Assembly (NCBI RefSeq): GCF_029277445.1
Contig: NZ_CP119568.1
Span: 124,001-188,000 of the forward strand
DNA from: Pararhizobium qamdonense
GTDB taxonomy: Bacteria; Pseudomonadota; Alphaproteobacteria; Rhizobiales; Rhizobiaceae
Direction: 5' to 3'
Length of the DNA stretch: 64,000 bases
Position 1 is the first letter of the stretch; each line of letters opens with the position of its first letter. Under the pieces are notes generated by a model. That model ran no database searches and was not told where the DNA came from. It worked only from the letters and a program-made list of their open reading frames with translations. Shown in pieces: positions 56,348 to 64,000 of the stretch. The position numbers were made by a program, and so were the translations under genes.

Positions 56348-57961
56348 ATGATCAGTACCGGTATGTATCTGACGAAACTGCTCACCTCCTATGGCGTCGA
56401 TACCGTCTTTGGCATTCCGGGCGTGCATACGGTCGAGCTCTATCGCGGGCTGGCGGGCAGCGAAATCCGGCATGTGACGCCGCGCCACGAACAAGGGGCG
56501 GGGTTCATGGCGGATGGTTATGCGCGCGCGACCGGCAAGCCGGGCGTCTGCTTCATCATCACCGGGCCGGGCATGACCAATATCGTTACCGCGATGGGGC
56601 AGGCTTACGGCGACAGCATACCGATGCTGGTGATCTCGACCGTCAATGCCCACGGCCGGATGGGATCAGGCGAGGGATGGCTGCATGAACTGCCCAACCA
56701 GCAGGCGCTGGTCAGCGGCGTCTCGGCCTTCAGCTGCACCGTCAACCGGCCGGAGGATCTTGCGCCGGCTTTGGCGCGCGCCTTTGCGATCTTCGACAGT
56801 GCCCGGCCGAGGCCCGTTCATATCGAGCTTCCGATCAATGTCATGCTGGCTCCGGCTGATCATCTGACCGTTGCGGACAAGCCGTTGCGCCTGTCGCGGC
56901 CGGCTGGGGATGCAAACGCGTTGAGCGCGGCGGCAGCGGCTCTGGATGCGGCGAAGGCACCGGTGATCTTGGCAGGAGGCGGCGCCATTGGTGCGGCGGC
57001 GCAGATCCGGGCGCTGGCCGAAAGGCTCGATGCGCCGGTGGTGATGACGACCAATGGCCGGGGCATTCTGCCGCCGGGACATACGCTGGCGGTCAATTTT
57101 TCTGCCAGCATGCCGGCCACCCGTGCGCTGATCGAGGCGGCCGATGTGGTGCTCGGCATCGGCACGGAGCTTGGGGCCACCGATTACGACATGTACGAGG
57201 ACGGGTTCTTTTCCATTCCCGGAACCTTCATTCGCGTCGATATCGACCCGGCACAACTGATGCGGACGCGCGCGCCCGAAATCGGCATTGTCGGCGATTC
57301 AGCGGCTTGCGCGGACGGTTTGGCAGCTCTGGTGTCCGAGCGTGTGCATGACGGTGCCCTGCGCGTGGCTGAAGTCGAAACGCGCGTCCACCACGATATT
57401 CCCACCGCCATGATCAACGACCTGATCATTCTGGAGGCGATCCGTGATACGTTGCCCGGCGTGCTGATCGCCGGGGATTCCACCCAGCTGGTCTATGCCG
57501 GGAATACCGCATATGTGGCGGCCTCGCCCGGCTCCTATTTCAATTCGGCGACCGGTTACGGCACGCTTGGCTATGGCCTGCCGGCCGGCATCGGCGCCAA
57601 GATCGGGCAGCCGGACCGTCCGGTGGTGGTGCTGGCGGGAGATGGCGGCTTGCAGTTTTCGCTCGCCGAGCTTGCCTCGGCGATGGAGGCGAAGGCGCCT
57701 GTGATCCTCATGCTGCACGACAATGGCGGTTACGGCGAGATCAAATCCTATATGGTGGCGAAGAACATCCCACCGCTCGGCGTCGATCTGCACACTCCCG
57801 ATTTCATCGCCATCGGCCGTGCCTATGGCTGGCATGCGCAGCGGCTGGAAAGCTTTAAGGGCTTGAAACCGGCGTTGGAGGCGGCGGCAAAGCGGGATGT
57901 GCCGACGATGCTGGTGTTCGGCGACGATTTTCGCGCTGAGGCCGCAGCTGAAGGAGCGTAA
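56348..57961 (+). CDS. TPP-dependent decarboxylase, 5-guanidino-2-oxopentanoate decarboxylase-like
   Basis: 537-residue acetolactate-synthase-superfamily enzyme. The N-terminal VDTVFGIPGVHTVELYRGLA and catalytic glutamate in TPRHEQGAGFMADGYARATG, the middle domain LAGGGAIGAAAQIRALAERL, and the TPP site VVVLAGDGGLQFSLAELASA with HDNGGYGEIKSYM. Such enzymes decarboxylate 2-keto acids. The group annotated as AruI converts 2-ketoarginine to 4-guanidinobutyraldehyde; this is favoured by the guanidino-enzyme and polyamine-transporter neighbours but not proved by motif. ATG 56348 is the best family-length start. Confidence 0.8.
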   Translation: MISTGMYLTKLLTSYGVDTVFGIPGVHTVELYRGLAGSEIRHVTPRHEQGAGFMADGYARATGKPGVCFIITGPGMTNIVTAMGQAYGDSIPMLVISTVNAHGRMGSGEGWLHELPNQQALVSGVSAFSCTVNRPEDLAPALARAFAIFDSARPRPVHIELPINVMLAPADHLTVADKPLRLSRPAGDANALSAAAAALDAAKAPVILAGGGAIGAAAQIRALAERLDAPVVMTTNGRGILPPGHTLAVNFSASMPATRALIEAADVVLGIGTELGATDYDMYEDGFFSIPGTFIRVDIDPAQLMRTRAPEIGIVGDSAACADGLAALVSERVHDGALRVAEVETRVHHDIPTAMINDLIILEAIRDTLPGVLIAGDSTQLVYAGNTAYVAASPGSYFNSATGYGTLGYGLPAGIGAKIGQPDRPVVVLAGDGGLQFSLAELASAMEAKAPVILMLHDNGGYGEIKSYMVAKNIPPLGVDLHTPDFIAIGRAYGWHAQRLESFKGLKPALEAAAKRDVPTMLVFGDDFRAEAAAEGA

Positions 57962-57966
57962 GGCAT

Positions 57967-59175
57967 TTATCCAGCAGGCTGCACCCGGGCAAGCGACATT
58001 GCGGCATAGCCGGCCGATGTCAGAACGATGATAACGCAGACATAGATATCCGCGGTCATGGTCAGCCCGACGGCGCGCGACAGGAAGCCCGCGAGAATGG
58101 CGGGAATGCTGAAGGCCAGATAACTCTGGACATAATAGGCCGAGAGCAGACCGGCGCGTTCTTCCGGCTTGGCCAGCGGCATGATCGTGCTGACCGCACC
58201 GAGGAAGCAGGCGCCGAAACCGGTTCCGGCGATGATCGTGCCGGCAAACAACAGAGCCACCCAGCCGGTATGGACGCCGGCGACGACGATCAGCAGTCCG
58301 ATCATCATGGTTAAAACGCCGAGCGTGAGATTGGAACGGGCGGGCTTCTGACGGCGGAAGAAGACGGCGAGCGCGCCGCTCAGCGTCAGGGCTGCGACCG
58401 TCAGGCCGCCTGTCATCGGCGAATGATTGCCGGTGGCGGCACCCACAAGCGACGGCATCAGCGAGAGATAGAAGCCACCGAGCGACCAGATCGAGATGTT
58501 GATGGGCGTGATCGCCATCAGCGACGGGCGGACCTGCGGCGGCACGCCGACATGCGGACGCAGCGATGCCAGCGCGCCGGGCTTGGACATAGCCGTTTCG
58601 GGAACGCTCCACACAAAGACGGCCTGCGCCAGCAAGGCTGCAAACAGCACGAGATAGACGAGACGCATCGGATCGGGCGCAAACTGCACGAGCGCGCCGG
58701 CACCCAGCGCACCCACCGCCATGCCGAGCAGCGGCGAGATGCTGTTGACGATCGGGCCGCTGACCTTGTTGGCGTCGACCAGAGCCGCGCCGATGGCGCC
58801 GCTTGCAGCTCCGGTGGCGATGCCCTGGACGATGCGGGCGGCGATCAGCCAGGAGGGGCTGTCTGCCAGCATGAACAGCAGCATGGCGGCAGCCTGCAAG
58901 AGGATGGCAGCGAAGATGACGGGGCGCCGGCCGATATGATCGGACAGGGAGCCGACAATCAGCAGCGTCGTCAGCAGGCTGAACGCATAGACGCTGAAGA
59001 TGAAGGTGAGCAGGATGGGCGAGAAATGCCAGCTCTCCTGATAGAGATGATAAAGTGGGGTGGGCGCAGCCGAGGCGGCGAGGAACGTGATCAGGGTTGC
59101 TGCGTGAAAGCTCAGCGCCCACAGCCGTTTGGCGGGTGAAAAATCGCCGGAAACCGGTTCACTTTTGCTCGACAT
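57967..59175 (-). CDS. MFS transporter
   Basis: 402 residues with about twelve membrane segments. LLTTLLIVGSLSDHIGRRPV is the MFS loop 2-3 motif (G-x-L-x-D-x-x-G-R-R); LIAARIVQGIATGAASGAIG is motif C-like in the fourth and fifth helices. The DHA1-like topology suggests drug or metabolite export. It is convergent with the TPP enzyme gene (5-bp gap) and divergent from a TetR gene, the usual arrangement of an inducible exporter. Confidence 0.88.
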   Translation of the reverse strand: MSSKSEPVSGDFSPAKRLWALSFHAATLITFLAASAAPTPLYHLYQESWHFSPILLTFIFSVYAFSLLTTLLIVGSLSDHIGRRPVIFAAILLQAAAMLLFMLADSPSWLIAARIVQGIATGAASGAIGAALVDANKVSGPIVNSISPLLGMAVGALGAGALVQFAPDPMRLVYLVLFAALLAQAVFVWSVPETAMSKPGALASLRPHVGVPPQVRPSLMAITPINISIWSLGGFYLSLMPSLVGAATGNHSPMTGGLTVAALTLSGALAVFFRRQKPARSNLTLGVLTMMIGLLIVVAGVHTGWVALLFAGTIIAGTGFGACFLGAVSTIMPLAKPEERAGLLSAYYVQSYLAFSIPAILAGFLSRAVGLTMTADIYVCVIIVLTSAGYAAMSLARVQPAG

Positions 59176-59193
59176 GGCACTATTGTCCCTAAA

Positions 59194-59255
59194 AGCTAAA
59201 ATATTGCGTTAGCTCTTGTAGCGCGACTGCGATATAAAAGCAAATTATTTGCTTT
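59194..59255. promoter_or_regulatory. Two inverted repeats in the TetR/MFS divergent promoter
   Basis: AGCTAA, 9 bases, TTAGCT (59194-59214) and AAAGCAAA, 3 bases, TTTGCTTT (59237-59255) lie between the exporter and the TetR gene. The second is a perfect 8-bp arm repeat, a strong operator candidate. Confidence 0.6.
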
Positions 59256-59293
59256 AGCGATTGTGCTGATAACATTGAGCGGAGATGGCGCCG

Positions 59294-59875
59294 ATGAACA
59301 TACGGGAAAATATCCGGCCGGGCGGACGCAGCGCTCGCGTGCAGGCCTCGGTGCACCAGGCTGTGCGCAGTCTTCTGGTGGCGACGGACCGCAGCGACGT
59401 GACCATCCCGCTGATTGCAGCCGAAGCCGGCGTCACGCCCTCGACGATCTACCGGCGCTGGGGCGACCTGCAGGAGCTTCTGGCTGACGTTGCCGTCGAG
59501 CGGCTGCGCCCGGATGCACCGCCCAAGGATACCGGGTCGGCGCGCACCGATCTGATGCAATGGGCGGAGCAATATGCGGACGAAATGGCCTCGGGGCCTG
59601 GCCGCGCCATGATCCGCGATGTCCTGTCCAGCGTCGCAACCGACAGCCGCAACGCCGGAAAATGCTGCGGCTATACCCGCGAACAGCTGCAGGTCATTGC
59701 CGGACGCGCGCGGGAGCGCGGCGAAGACTTTCCGGATGTGGAGACAGTGATCGACGCCGTGGTCGCCCCGATCATGTACCGCATCCTGTTCGACGACGCA
59801 CCGCCCACTGCAGGCAAGGTTTCAGCGCTGGTCGAGCGGATGATGCCGCAATGGCGTTCGAGCGCTTCATCTTGA
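59294..59875 (+). CDS. TetR/AcrR family transcriptional regulator
   Basis: 193 residues. The DNA-binding part is QASVHQAVRSLLVATDRSDV and IPLIAAEAGVTPSTIYRRWG with DLQELLADVA (residues 16-68). The C-terminal helical ligand domain includes REQLQVIAGRARERGEDFPD. It is divergent from the MFS exporter and presumably represses it until a ligand binds. GGAG lies 9 bases before ATG 59294; ATG 59285 is an alternative. Confidence 0.88.
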   Translation: MNIRENIRPGGRSARVQASVHQAVRSLLVATDRSDVTIPLIAAEAGVTPSTIYRRWGDLQELLADVAVERLRPDAPPKDTGSARTDLMQWAEQYADEMASGPGRAMIRDVLSSVATDSRNAGKCCGYTREQLQVIAGRARERGEDFPDVETVIDAVVAPIMYRILFDDAPPTAGKVSALVERMMPQWRSSASS

Positions 59876-59929
59876 ACTTGGCTTGCCAATGTAATACCTT
59901 TGTAAAAACATTCCTTACCGAGGTGCAGC

Positions 59930-60163
59930 ATGAGCGCGACAGTGACGACGAAGGGGCAGGTGACCATTCCCAAGCCGGTGCGTGATTTTCTCGGCATCGT
60001 GCCGGGAACGCGGGTGGATTTTCAGCGCGGCCCTGACGGCAGCGTCGTCCTGACGCGCGCCGACGAAAAACGCCCTGCCAGCCGCTTCAGCAAGCTGCGC
60101 GGCCATGCGGGCAAGGGGTTGAGCACCGATGCCATCATGGCGCTGACGCGCGGTGACGAGTGA
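59930..60163 (+). CDS. vapB: VapB/AbrB-type antitoxin
   Basis: 77 residues. The AbrB/SpoVT fold is ATVTTKGQVTIPKPVRDFLG followed by IVPGTRVDFQRGPDGSVVLT. The C-terminal part, FSKLRGHAGKGLSTDAIMAL, ends in the toxin-binding RGDE. GAGGTG lies just upstream. The stop overlaps the toxin start by 4 bp, giving translational coupling. It neutralises VapC and probably represses its own promoter. Confidence 0.88.
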   Translation: MSATVTTKGQVTIPKPVRDFLGIVPGTRVDFQRGPDGSVVLTRADEKRPASRFSKLRGHAGKGLSTDAIMALTRGDE

Positions 60164-60564
60164 CGCTGATCGATACCAATATTCTGCTCGATGTGGTGAC
60201 GGACGACCCCAACTGGTCGGACTGGTCGATCGATCAGCTGGAAGCCGCTGCCCTGCGCGGTCCGCTGCTGATCAATGATGTCGTCTATGCCGAACTGGCG
60301 GTGCGCTACGAGCGGATCGAAAGGCTGGAGGCGTTTTTAACCGAAGCCGGGATCGAGATTGCGTCAATGCCGCGCGCGGCATTGTTCCTGGCCGGAAAAG
60401 TCTTTAAGACATACCGCAAGGCGGGCGGTTCGCGCGCCGGCGTCCTGCCGGATTTCTTCATCGGCGCGCATGCGGCCGTTGAGCGGCTGGCGCTTTTGAC
60501 GCGGGATAGGGCGCGCTACAGGACATATTTTCCGACCGTGGCGCTGATTACGCCTGACCGGTAG
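60160..60564 (+). CDS. vapC: VapC-type PIN-domain ribonuclease toxin
   Basis: 134 residues. PIN acidic residues are visible: D4 in LIDTNILLDVV, the E of VVYAELAVRY near 45, D in LPDFFIGAHAAV near 97 and D in LLTRDRARYRTYFP. PIN toxins cut tRNA or rRNA when not held by antitoxin. The start is GTG 60160 inside the vapB stop (GTGA). It appears intact and functional, unlike the suspected remnant at 40927. Confidence 0.88.
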   Translation: MTLIDTNILLDVVTDDPNWSDWSIDQLEAAALRGPLLINDVVYAELAVRYERIERLEAFLTEAGIEIASMPRAALFLAGKVFKTYRKAGGSRAGVLPDFFIGAHAAVERLALLTRDRARYRTYFPTVALITPDR

Positions 60565-60581
60565 GGCAGGGCACGCACTGA

Positions 60582-60610
60582 AAGAAAAAGCCGGGCAAAT
60601 GCTGCCCGGC
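60582..60610 (-). terminator. Intrinsic terminator of the RND operon
   Basis: On the minus strand GCCGGGCA, 5-base loop, TGCCCGGC, then TTTTTCTTT. It lies 11 bp after the RND pump stop and also faces the end of vapC. Confidence 0.8.
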
Positions 60611-60620
60611 CCGTCATTCC

Positions 60621-63600
60621 TCAAATCATCCCCGCTTCCGGCGGGATCGGTTTTTCCTTTGGCCTGTAGCCAAACGAGCGCAGCGCGACATAGAAGACCG
60701 GGGTGAGGAACAGGCCGAGGATAGTCACGCCCAGCATGCCGGAAAACACGGCGGTGCCGAGAGACTGGCGCATTTCGGCGCCGGGGCCTGTGGCGATCAT
60801 CAGCGGTACAACGCCGAGAATGAAGGCGAAGGCGGTCATCAGGATAGGCCGCAGGCGCAGGCGGCTGGCCTCGATGGCGGCATTGACCGGGTTCATGCCC
60901 TCATCCTGCGCTTGCCGCGCAAACTCGACGATCAGGATCGCATTCTTGGCCGCAAGGCCGATCAGCACGATCAGTCCGATCTGGGTCAAGATATTGTTGT
61001 CCTGGCCGCGCAGATGAACGCCGATCAGAGCGGCAAGCACGGCCATCGGCACGACGAGGATGATCGCCAGCGGCAATATCCAGCTTTCATATTGGGCCGA
61101 TAGCGCCAGGAACACGAAGATCACCGAGAGGGCGAAGATGAAGATCGCCGTATTGCCGGTATTGCGCTCCTGGAAGGCAAGGTCCGTCCATTCGAACGAG
61201 GTGCCAGGCGGCAGGATCTGGGCGGCCAGTCCCTCCATCTTGTCGAGGGCCGCGCCGGTCGAGATGCCGGGTGCCGGATTGCCCTGGATCGGGACAGACA
61301 CATACATATTGTAGCGCTGGACGAGCGCAGGGCCTGTGGTATCGCGGATATCGACAAGCGTTCCGAGCGGCACCAGCGCGCCGGTGGCGGAGCGCACCTT
61401 CAGGGCGAGAATGTCTTCCCGGTCCAGCCTATATTGCTGATCGGCCTGCGCCCGCACCTGATAGACGCGCCCGAAAGCATTGAAGTCGTTGACATAGGAC
61501 GTGCCGAGGTTGATCGACAGGGTCTCGAAGATATTGGGGATCGGCACGCTCAGCGCCCGCGCCTTGTCGCGGTCGATCGCCAGGAAATATTGCGGGCTGG
61601 ATGCGGAGAAGGTGGTGAAGACACCGGTCAGCCCCTCCGTCTGGTTGGCGGCACCCATCATCTGATAGGCAAGGCCCAGGGCCCGGCGCATGTCGGAGCT
61701 TTCACGATCGACGATCTGCATCTTGAAGCCGCCGGAATTGCCGATACCGCGAATGGATGGCGGCGGCACGGCGATGATGAAGGCTTCCTCGATGCTCTGC
61801 ATCGAACCGTAGAGCTGGCCGATTATCTGGTTGGCGCTATAGCCGTGTTTCAGGCGTTCCTCGAACGTGTCGAAGGCGGCAAAGACCACGCCGGAATTGG
61901 ACGCATTGGTAAAGGTCGCGCCGTTGAAACCGGAGAAGGCGACGGCGTTCTTGACACCCGGCACCTTGAGGATCATGTCGGACGCGCGCTGGATGACGGC
62001 GTCGGTGCGGGCAAGCGAGGCGCCTTCGGGCAATTGCACGACGACGATCGCATAGCCCTGGTCCATCGTCGGCACGAAGCCGCGCGGCACGATCTGCGCC
62101 ATGTACCAGGTCGCCGCCAGCAATCCGAAAAACACGATCAGGCTGGCGCCGAGCGCGATCCGCGTCGAGACCAGATGATGGACAACCCAGGAATAGCCCC
62201 GGGTCATCCGGTCGAAACCAGAGTTGAAACCATTGGCAAGGCCTCTGGTGACGCGGGTCAAAGGATTGCGGGTTTCGTGGTGGTCCTGATGCGGACGCAG
62301 GATCAAGGCGGCAAGAGCGGGCGACAGTGTCAGCGAATTCAGGGCGGAAATCGCCGTTGCCACGGAAATCGTCACCGCGAATTGCAGGTAGAACTGCCCG
62401 GAAATGCCGGGGATGAACGCAGTCGGTACGAAGACCGCGATCAGCACCAGCGAGATGGCGATGACGGCGGTGCCGACCTCGTCCATCGTCACATGCGCCG
62501 CCTGTTTGGGCGTCATTCCCTTGGAGAGATTTCGCTCGACATTCTCCACCACGACGATGGCGTCATCCACGACGATGCCGATTGCCAGAACCAGCCCGAA
62601 CAAGGTCAGCATATTGAGCGAGAAGCCGAAGGCCAGCAACAGCGCGAAAGTTCCGATCAGCGACACCGGGATGGCGACGATCGGGATCAGCGCGGTGCGC
62701 CAGGACTGCAGGAAGATCAGCACGACGATGGCGACCAGAATGGCCGCTTCGAGGATGGTCTTGTAGACCTCGTTGATGGATTCGGAGATGAACTCCGTCG
62801 GATTGTAGACGATGGTATATTCGAGGCCGGGCGGGAAATCCTTCTTCAGGGTTTCCATCGTGCCCTTGATCTGTTCGGCAGCTTCCAGGGCATTGGTGCC
62901 AGGGCGCGAGAAGATGCCCATGGCGACGGCGGCCTTGCCGTTCAGGTAACTGTTGGTGACGTAGTCCTTGGCGCCAAGCTCGATGCGGGCGACATCCTGC
63001 AACTGCACGAGACGTCCGCTCGCCGTCGATTTGACGATGACATAGCGGAACTGCCGGGCATCGCTGAAGCGGCCCTCGGTGGTGACCGTATACTGGAAGG
63101 CATTGGTGCCCGCGTTCGGCGGCCCGCCAATCGAGCCGCCGGACACCTGGACGTTCTGATCGCGCAACGACTGCACGACATCGCCGGAGGTCATGCCGTA
63201 GGAGGCAAGCTTTTCCGGATCGAGCCAGATGCGCAGCGCATATTCGCGTTCGCCGAACAGGATAACGTCACCCACGCCTTCCAGCCTCACCAGCTGATCG
63301 CGAGCGCGGCTGCGGGCATAGTTGGAGACATAGAGCTGGTCGTAGCGGTCATTCGGCGAGATGAGATGGACGACCATCATCAGGTCGGGCGAGCTTTTCG
63401 CCGTGGTCACCCCGATGCGGCGGACCTCTTCCGGCAGGCGCGGCTCGGCGATCGAGACGCGGTTCTGCACCAGCACCTGCGCCTTGTCGAGATCGGTGCC
63501 GAGCTTGAAGGTGACGGTGAGCGCCATCGAACCGTCCGCTGTCGAATAGGAGGACATGTAGAGCATGTCCTCGACGCCGTTGATCTCCTGTTCCAGCGGG

Positions 63601-63794
63601 GTGGAGACCGTATCGGCGATGGTCTCGGCATCGGCGCCGGGATAGGCGGTGCGGATGACGATGGTCGGCGGGGCGATCTCCGGATATTGGGCGATCGGCA
63701 GCTGAAAATAGGCGATGCCGCCGACGATCAGGAGCACGATCGACAGGACCGATGCGAAGATCGGCCTGTCCACGAAGAAATGGGCAAATCTCAT
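60621..63794 (-). CDS. RND multidrug efflux permease (HAE-1/AcrB family)
   Basis: 1057 residues, close to the usual length. MRFAHFFVDRPIFASVLSIV is the typical first helix. GIVVDDAIVVVENVERNLSK holds the proton-relay aspartate pair in helix 4. Two large periplasmic loops follow helices 1 and 7, as in AcrB. It uses proton flow to expel hydrophobic drugs through a tripartite complex. Its ATG overlaps the stop of the adaptor gene (ATGA), showing the operon order adaptor then pump; the outer-membrane partner is not seen here. Confidence 0.93.
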   Translation of the reverse strand: MRFAHFFVDRPIFASVLSIVLLIVGGIAYFQLPIAQYPEIAPPTIVIRTAYPGADAETIADTVSTPLEQEINGVEDMLYMSSYSTADGSMALTVTFKLGTDLDKAQVLVQNRVSIAEPRLPEEVRRIGVTTAKSSPDLMMVVHLISPNDRYDQLYVSNYARSRARDQLVRLEGVGDVILFGEREYALRIWLDPEKLASYGMTSGDVVQSLRDQNVQVSGGSIGGPPNAGTNAFQYTVTTEGRFSDARQFRYVIVKSTASGRLVQLQDVARIELGAKDYVTNSYLNGKAAVAMGIFSRPGTNALEAAEQIKGTMETLKKDFPPGLEYTIVYNPTEFISESINEVYKTILEAAILVAIVVLIFLQSWRTALIPIVAIPVSLIGTFALLLAFGFSLNMLTLFGLVLAIGIVVDDAIVVVENVERNLSKGMTPKQAAHVTMDEVGTAVIAISLVLIAVFVPTAFIPGISGQFYLQFAVTISVATAISALNSLTLSPALAALILRPHQDHHETRNPLTRVTRGLANGFNSGFDRMTRGYSWVVHHLVSTRIALGASLIVFFGLLAATWYMAQIVPRGFVPTMDQGYAIVVVQLPEGASLARTDAVIQRASDMILKVPGVKNAVAFSGFNGATFTNASNSGVVFAAFDTFEERLKHGYSANQIIGQLYGSMQSIEEAFIIAVPPPSIRGIGNSGGFKMQIVDRESSDMRRALGLAYQMMGAANQTEGLTGVFTTFSASSPQYFLAIDRDKARALSVPIPNIFETLSINLGTSYVNDFNAFGRVYQVRAQADQQYRLDREDILALKVRSATGALVPLGTLVDIRDTTGPALVQRYNMYVSVPIQGNPAPGISTGAALDKMEGLAAQILPPGTSFEWTDLAFQERNTGNTAIFIFALSVIFVFLALSAQYESWILPLAIILVVPMAVLAALIGVHLRGQDNNILTQIGLIVLIGLAAKNAILIVEFARQAQDEGMNPVNAAIEASRLRLRPILMTAFAFILGVVPLMIATGPGAEMRQSLGTAVFSGMLGVTILGLFLTPVFYVALRSFGYRPKEKPIPPEAGMI

Positions 63795-64000
63795 TGGCCG
63801 TTCTCCACAGCCACTGCTTCCGGCGGCAGGACAACCAGTTTCGGATCGACGATCACGCCTGGTCTCAGGCGCATCAGGCCGTTGACGACGATGGTCTCGT
63901 CGCCGGTCATGCCTTCGCGGATGACCCGGTAACCGTAGAGTTTCGGTCCGATGCGAACGGGTTTGGTGGTGAAGCTGCCATCCTCGGCAACGACATAGAC
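63791..64000 (-). CDS. RND efflux periplasmic adaptor, C-terminal part
   Basis: Partial gene that runs off the window. The last 69 residues, translated by hand, include VYVVAEDGSFTTKPVRIGP, YRVIREGMTGDETIVVNGLM and LRPGVIVDPKLVV, which match the C-terminal barrel region of membrane-fusion (AcrA/MexA) adaptors. The stop overlaps the pump start. The N-terminal lipoyl and signal regions lie beyond 64000. Confidence 0.85.
   Translation of the reverse strand, partial: VYVVAEDGSFTTKPVRIGPKLYGYRVIREGMTGDETIVVNGLMRLRPGVIVDPKLVVLPPEAVAVENGQ

Noticed and set aside
57299..59122. 607-codon minus-strand open frame over the MFS gene
   Set aside because: Runs in another frame through the MFS transporter and into the TPP enzyme region; arginine- and histidine-rich nonsense composition.
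61434..63932. 832-codon plus-strand open frame opposite the RND pump
   Set aside because: Lies wholly antisense to a clear AcrB-type gene; its composition reflects the GC-rich opposite strand, with no recognisable domain.

Overview
The window looks like chromosome or large-replicon sequence from an alphaproteobacterium of the family Rhizobiaceae (Rhizobium, Agrobacterium or Neorhizobium type). The reasons are the high GC content, several ABC sugar and amine transporters beside their catabolic genes, an EryR/TpiB/RpiB-type trio, small DUF6074 and DUF6481 proteins, and palindromic intergenic repeats of the kind scattered through rhizobial genomes. I identified no rRNA, tRNA, CRISPR array, phage or insertion sequence. 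All family calls come from reading the translated sequence; no database search was possible.

Layout. (1) 72-1115: a SAM methyltransferase. (2) 1150-13636: an L-fucose-type catabolic region. A long minus-strand unit runs from a sugar-binding protein through two permeases and an ATPase to an enolase-superfamily enzyme, a mutarotase, a Gfo/Idh oxidoreductase, a MaoC protein, a short-chain dehydrogenase, a diketo-acid hydrolase and L-fuconate dehydratase. On the plus strand are an IclR regulator and a lactonase. Together they could carry out non-phosphorylative oxidation of L-fucose to pyruvate and L-lactate. (3) 13673-16515: a minus-strand trio of a binding protein without signal peptide, a CoA-transferase and a second MaoC protein; its promoter region carries a motif resembling those in the fucose region. 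(4) 17277-20578: aspartate 4-decarboxylase and an aspartate/alanine antiporter. (5) 20807-22822: a DeoR regulator, a triose-phosphate isomerase homologue and RpiB. (6) 23087-25561: nicotinate phosphoribosyltransferase, a small unknown gene and a TetR regulator. (7) 25734-30270: N-formylglutamate amidohydrolase, a QEGLA/DUF1704 metallopeptidase-like protein, a glutathione-synthetase-like ATP-grasp ligase and a spermidine-synthase-like methyltransferase. I rate this the best candidate for an undescribed pathway. (8) 31458-35058: convergent glycogen genes glgA and glgX. (9) 35326-40917: a four-PAS hybrid histidine kinase and an MscS-type channel. (10) 40927-43777: an orphan MazE-type antitoxin with a possible toxin remnant, small proteins, a cold-shock gene with a near-consensus promoter, and an esterase. 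(11) 43928-48349: gamma-glutamyltransferase and two flavin 2-hydroxyacid dehydrogenases. (12) 48538-57961: a guanidino- or amide-compound region with an arginine-deiminase-superfamily enzyme, an M20 amidohydrolase, a LysR regulator, a polyamine-type ABC transporter and a TPP-dependent decarboxylase. (13) 57967-64000: an MFS exporter with a divergent TetR regulator, a VapBC pair and an RND efflux pump whose adaptor gene runs off the window.

Regulation visible in the sequence: inverted-repeat operator candidates beside the IclR, LysR and two TetR genes, a 14-bp palindrome before the TPP enzyme, several intrinsic terminators, and a terminator-like hairpin between the fucose binding-protein gene and its permeases. 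Two families of roughly 110-150 bp palindromic repeats occur at four intergenic places, one of them inside the polyamine-type operon.
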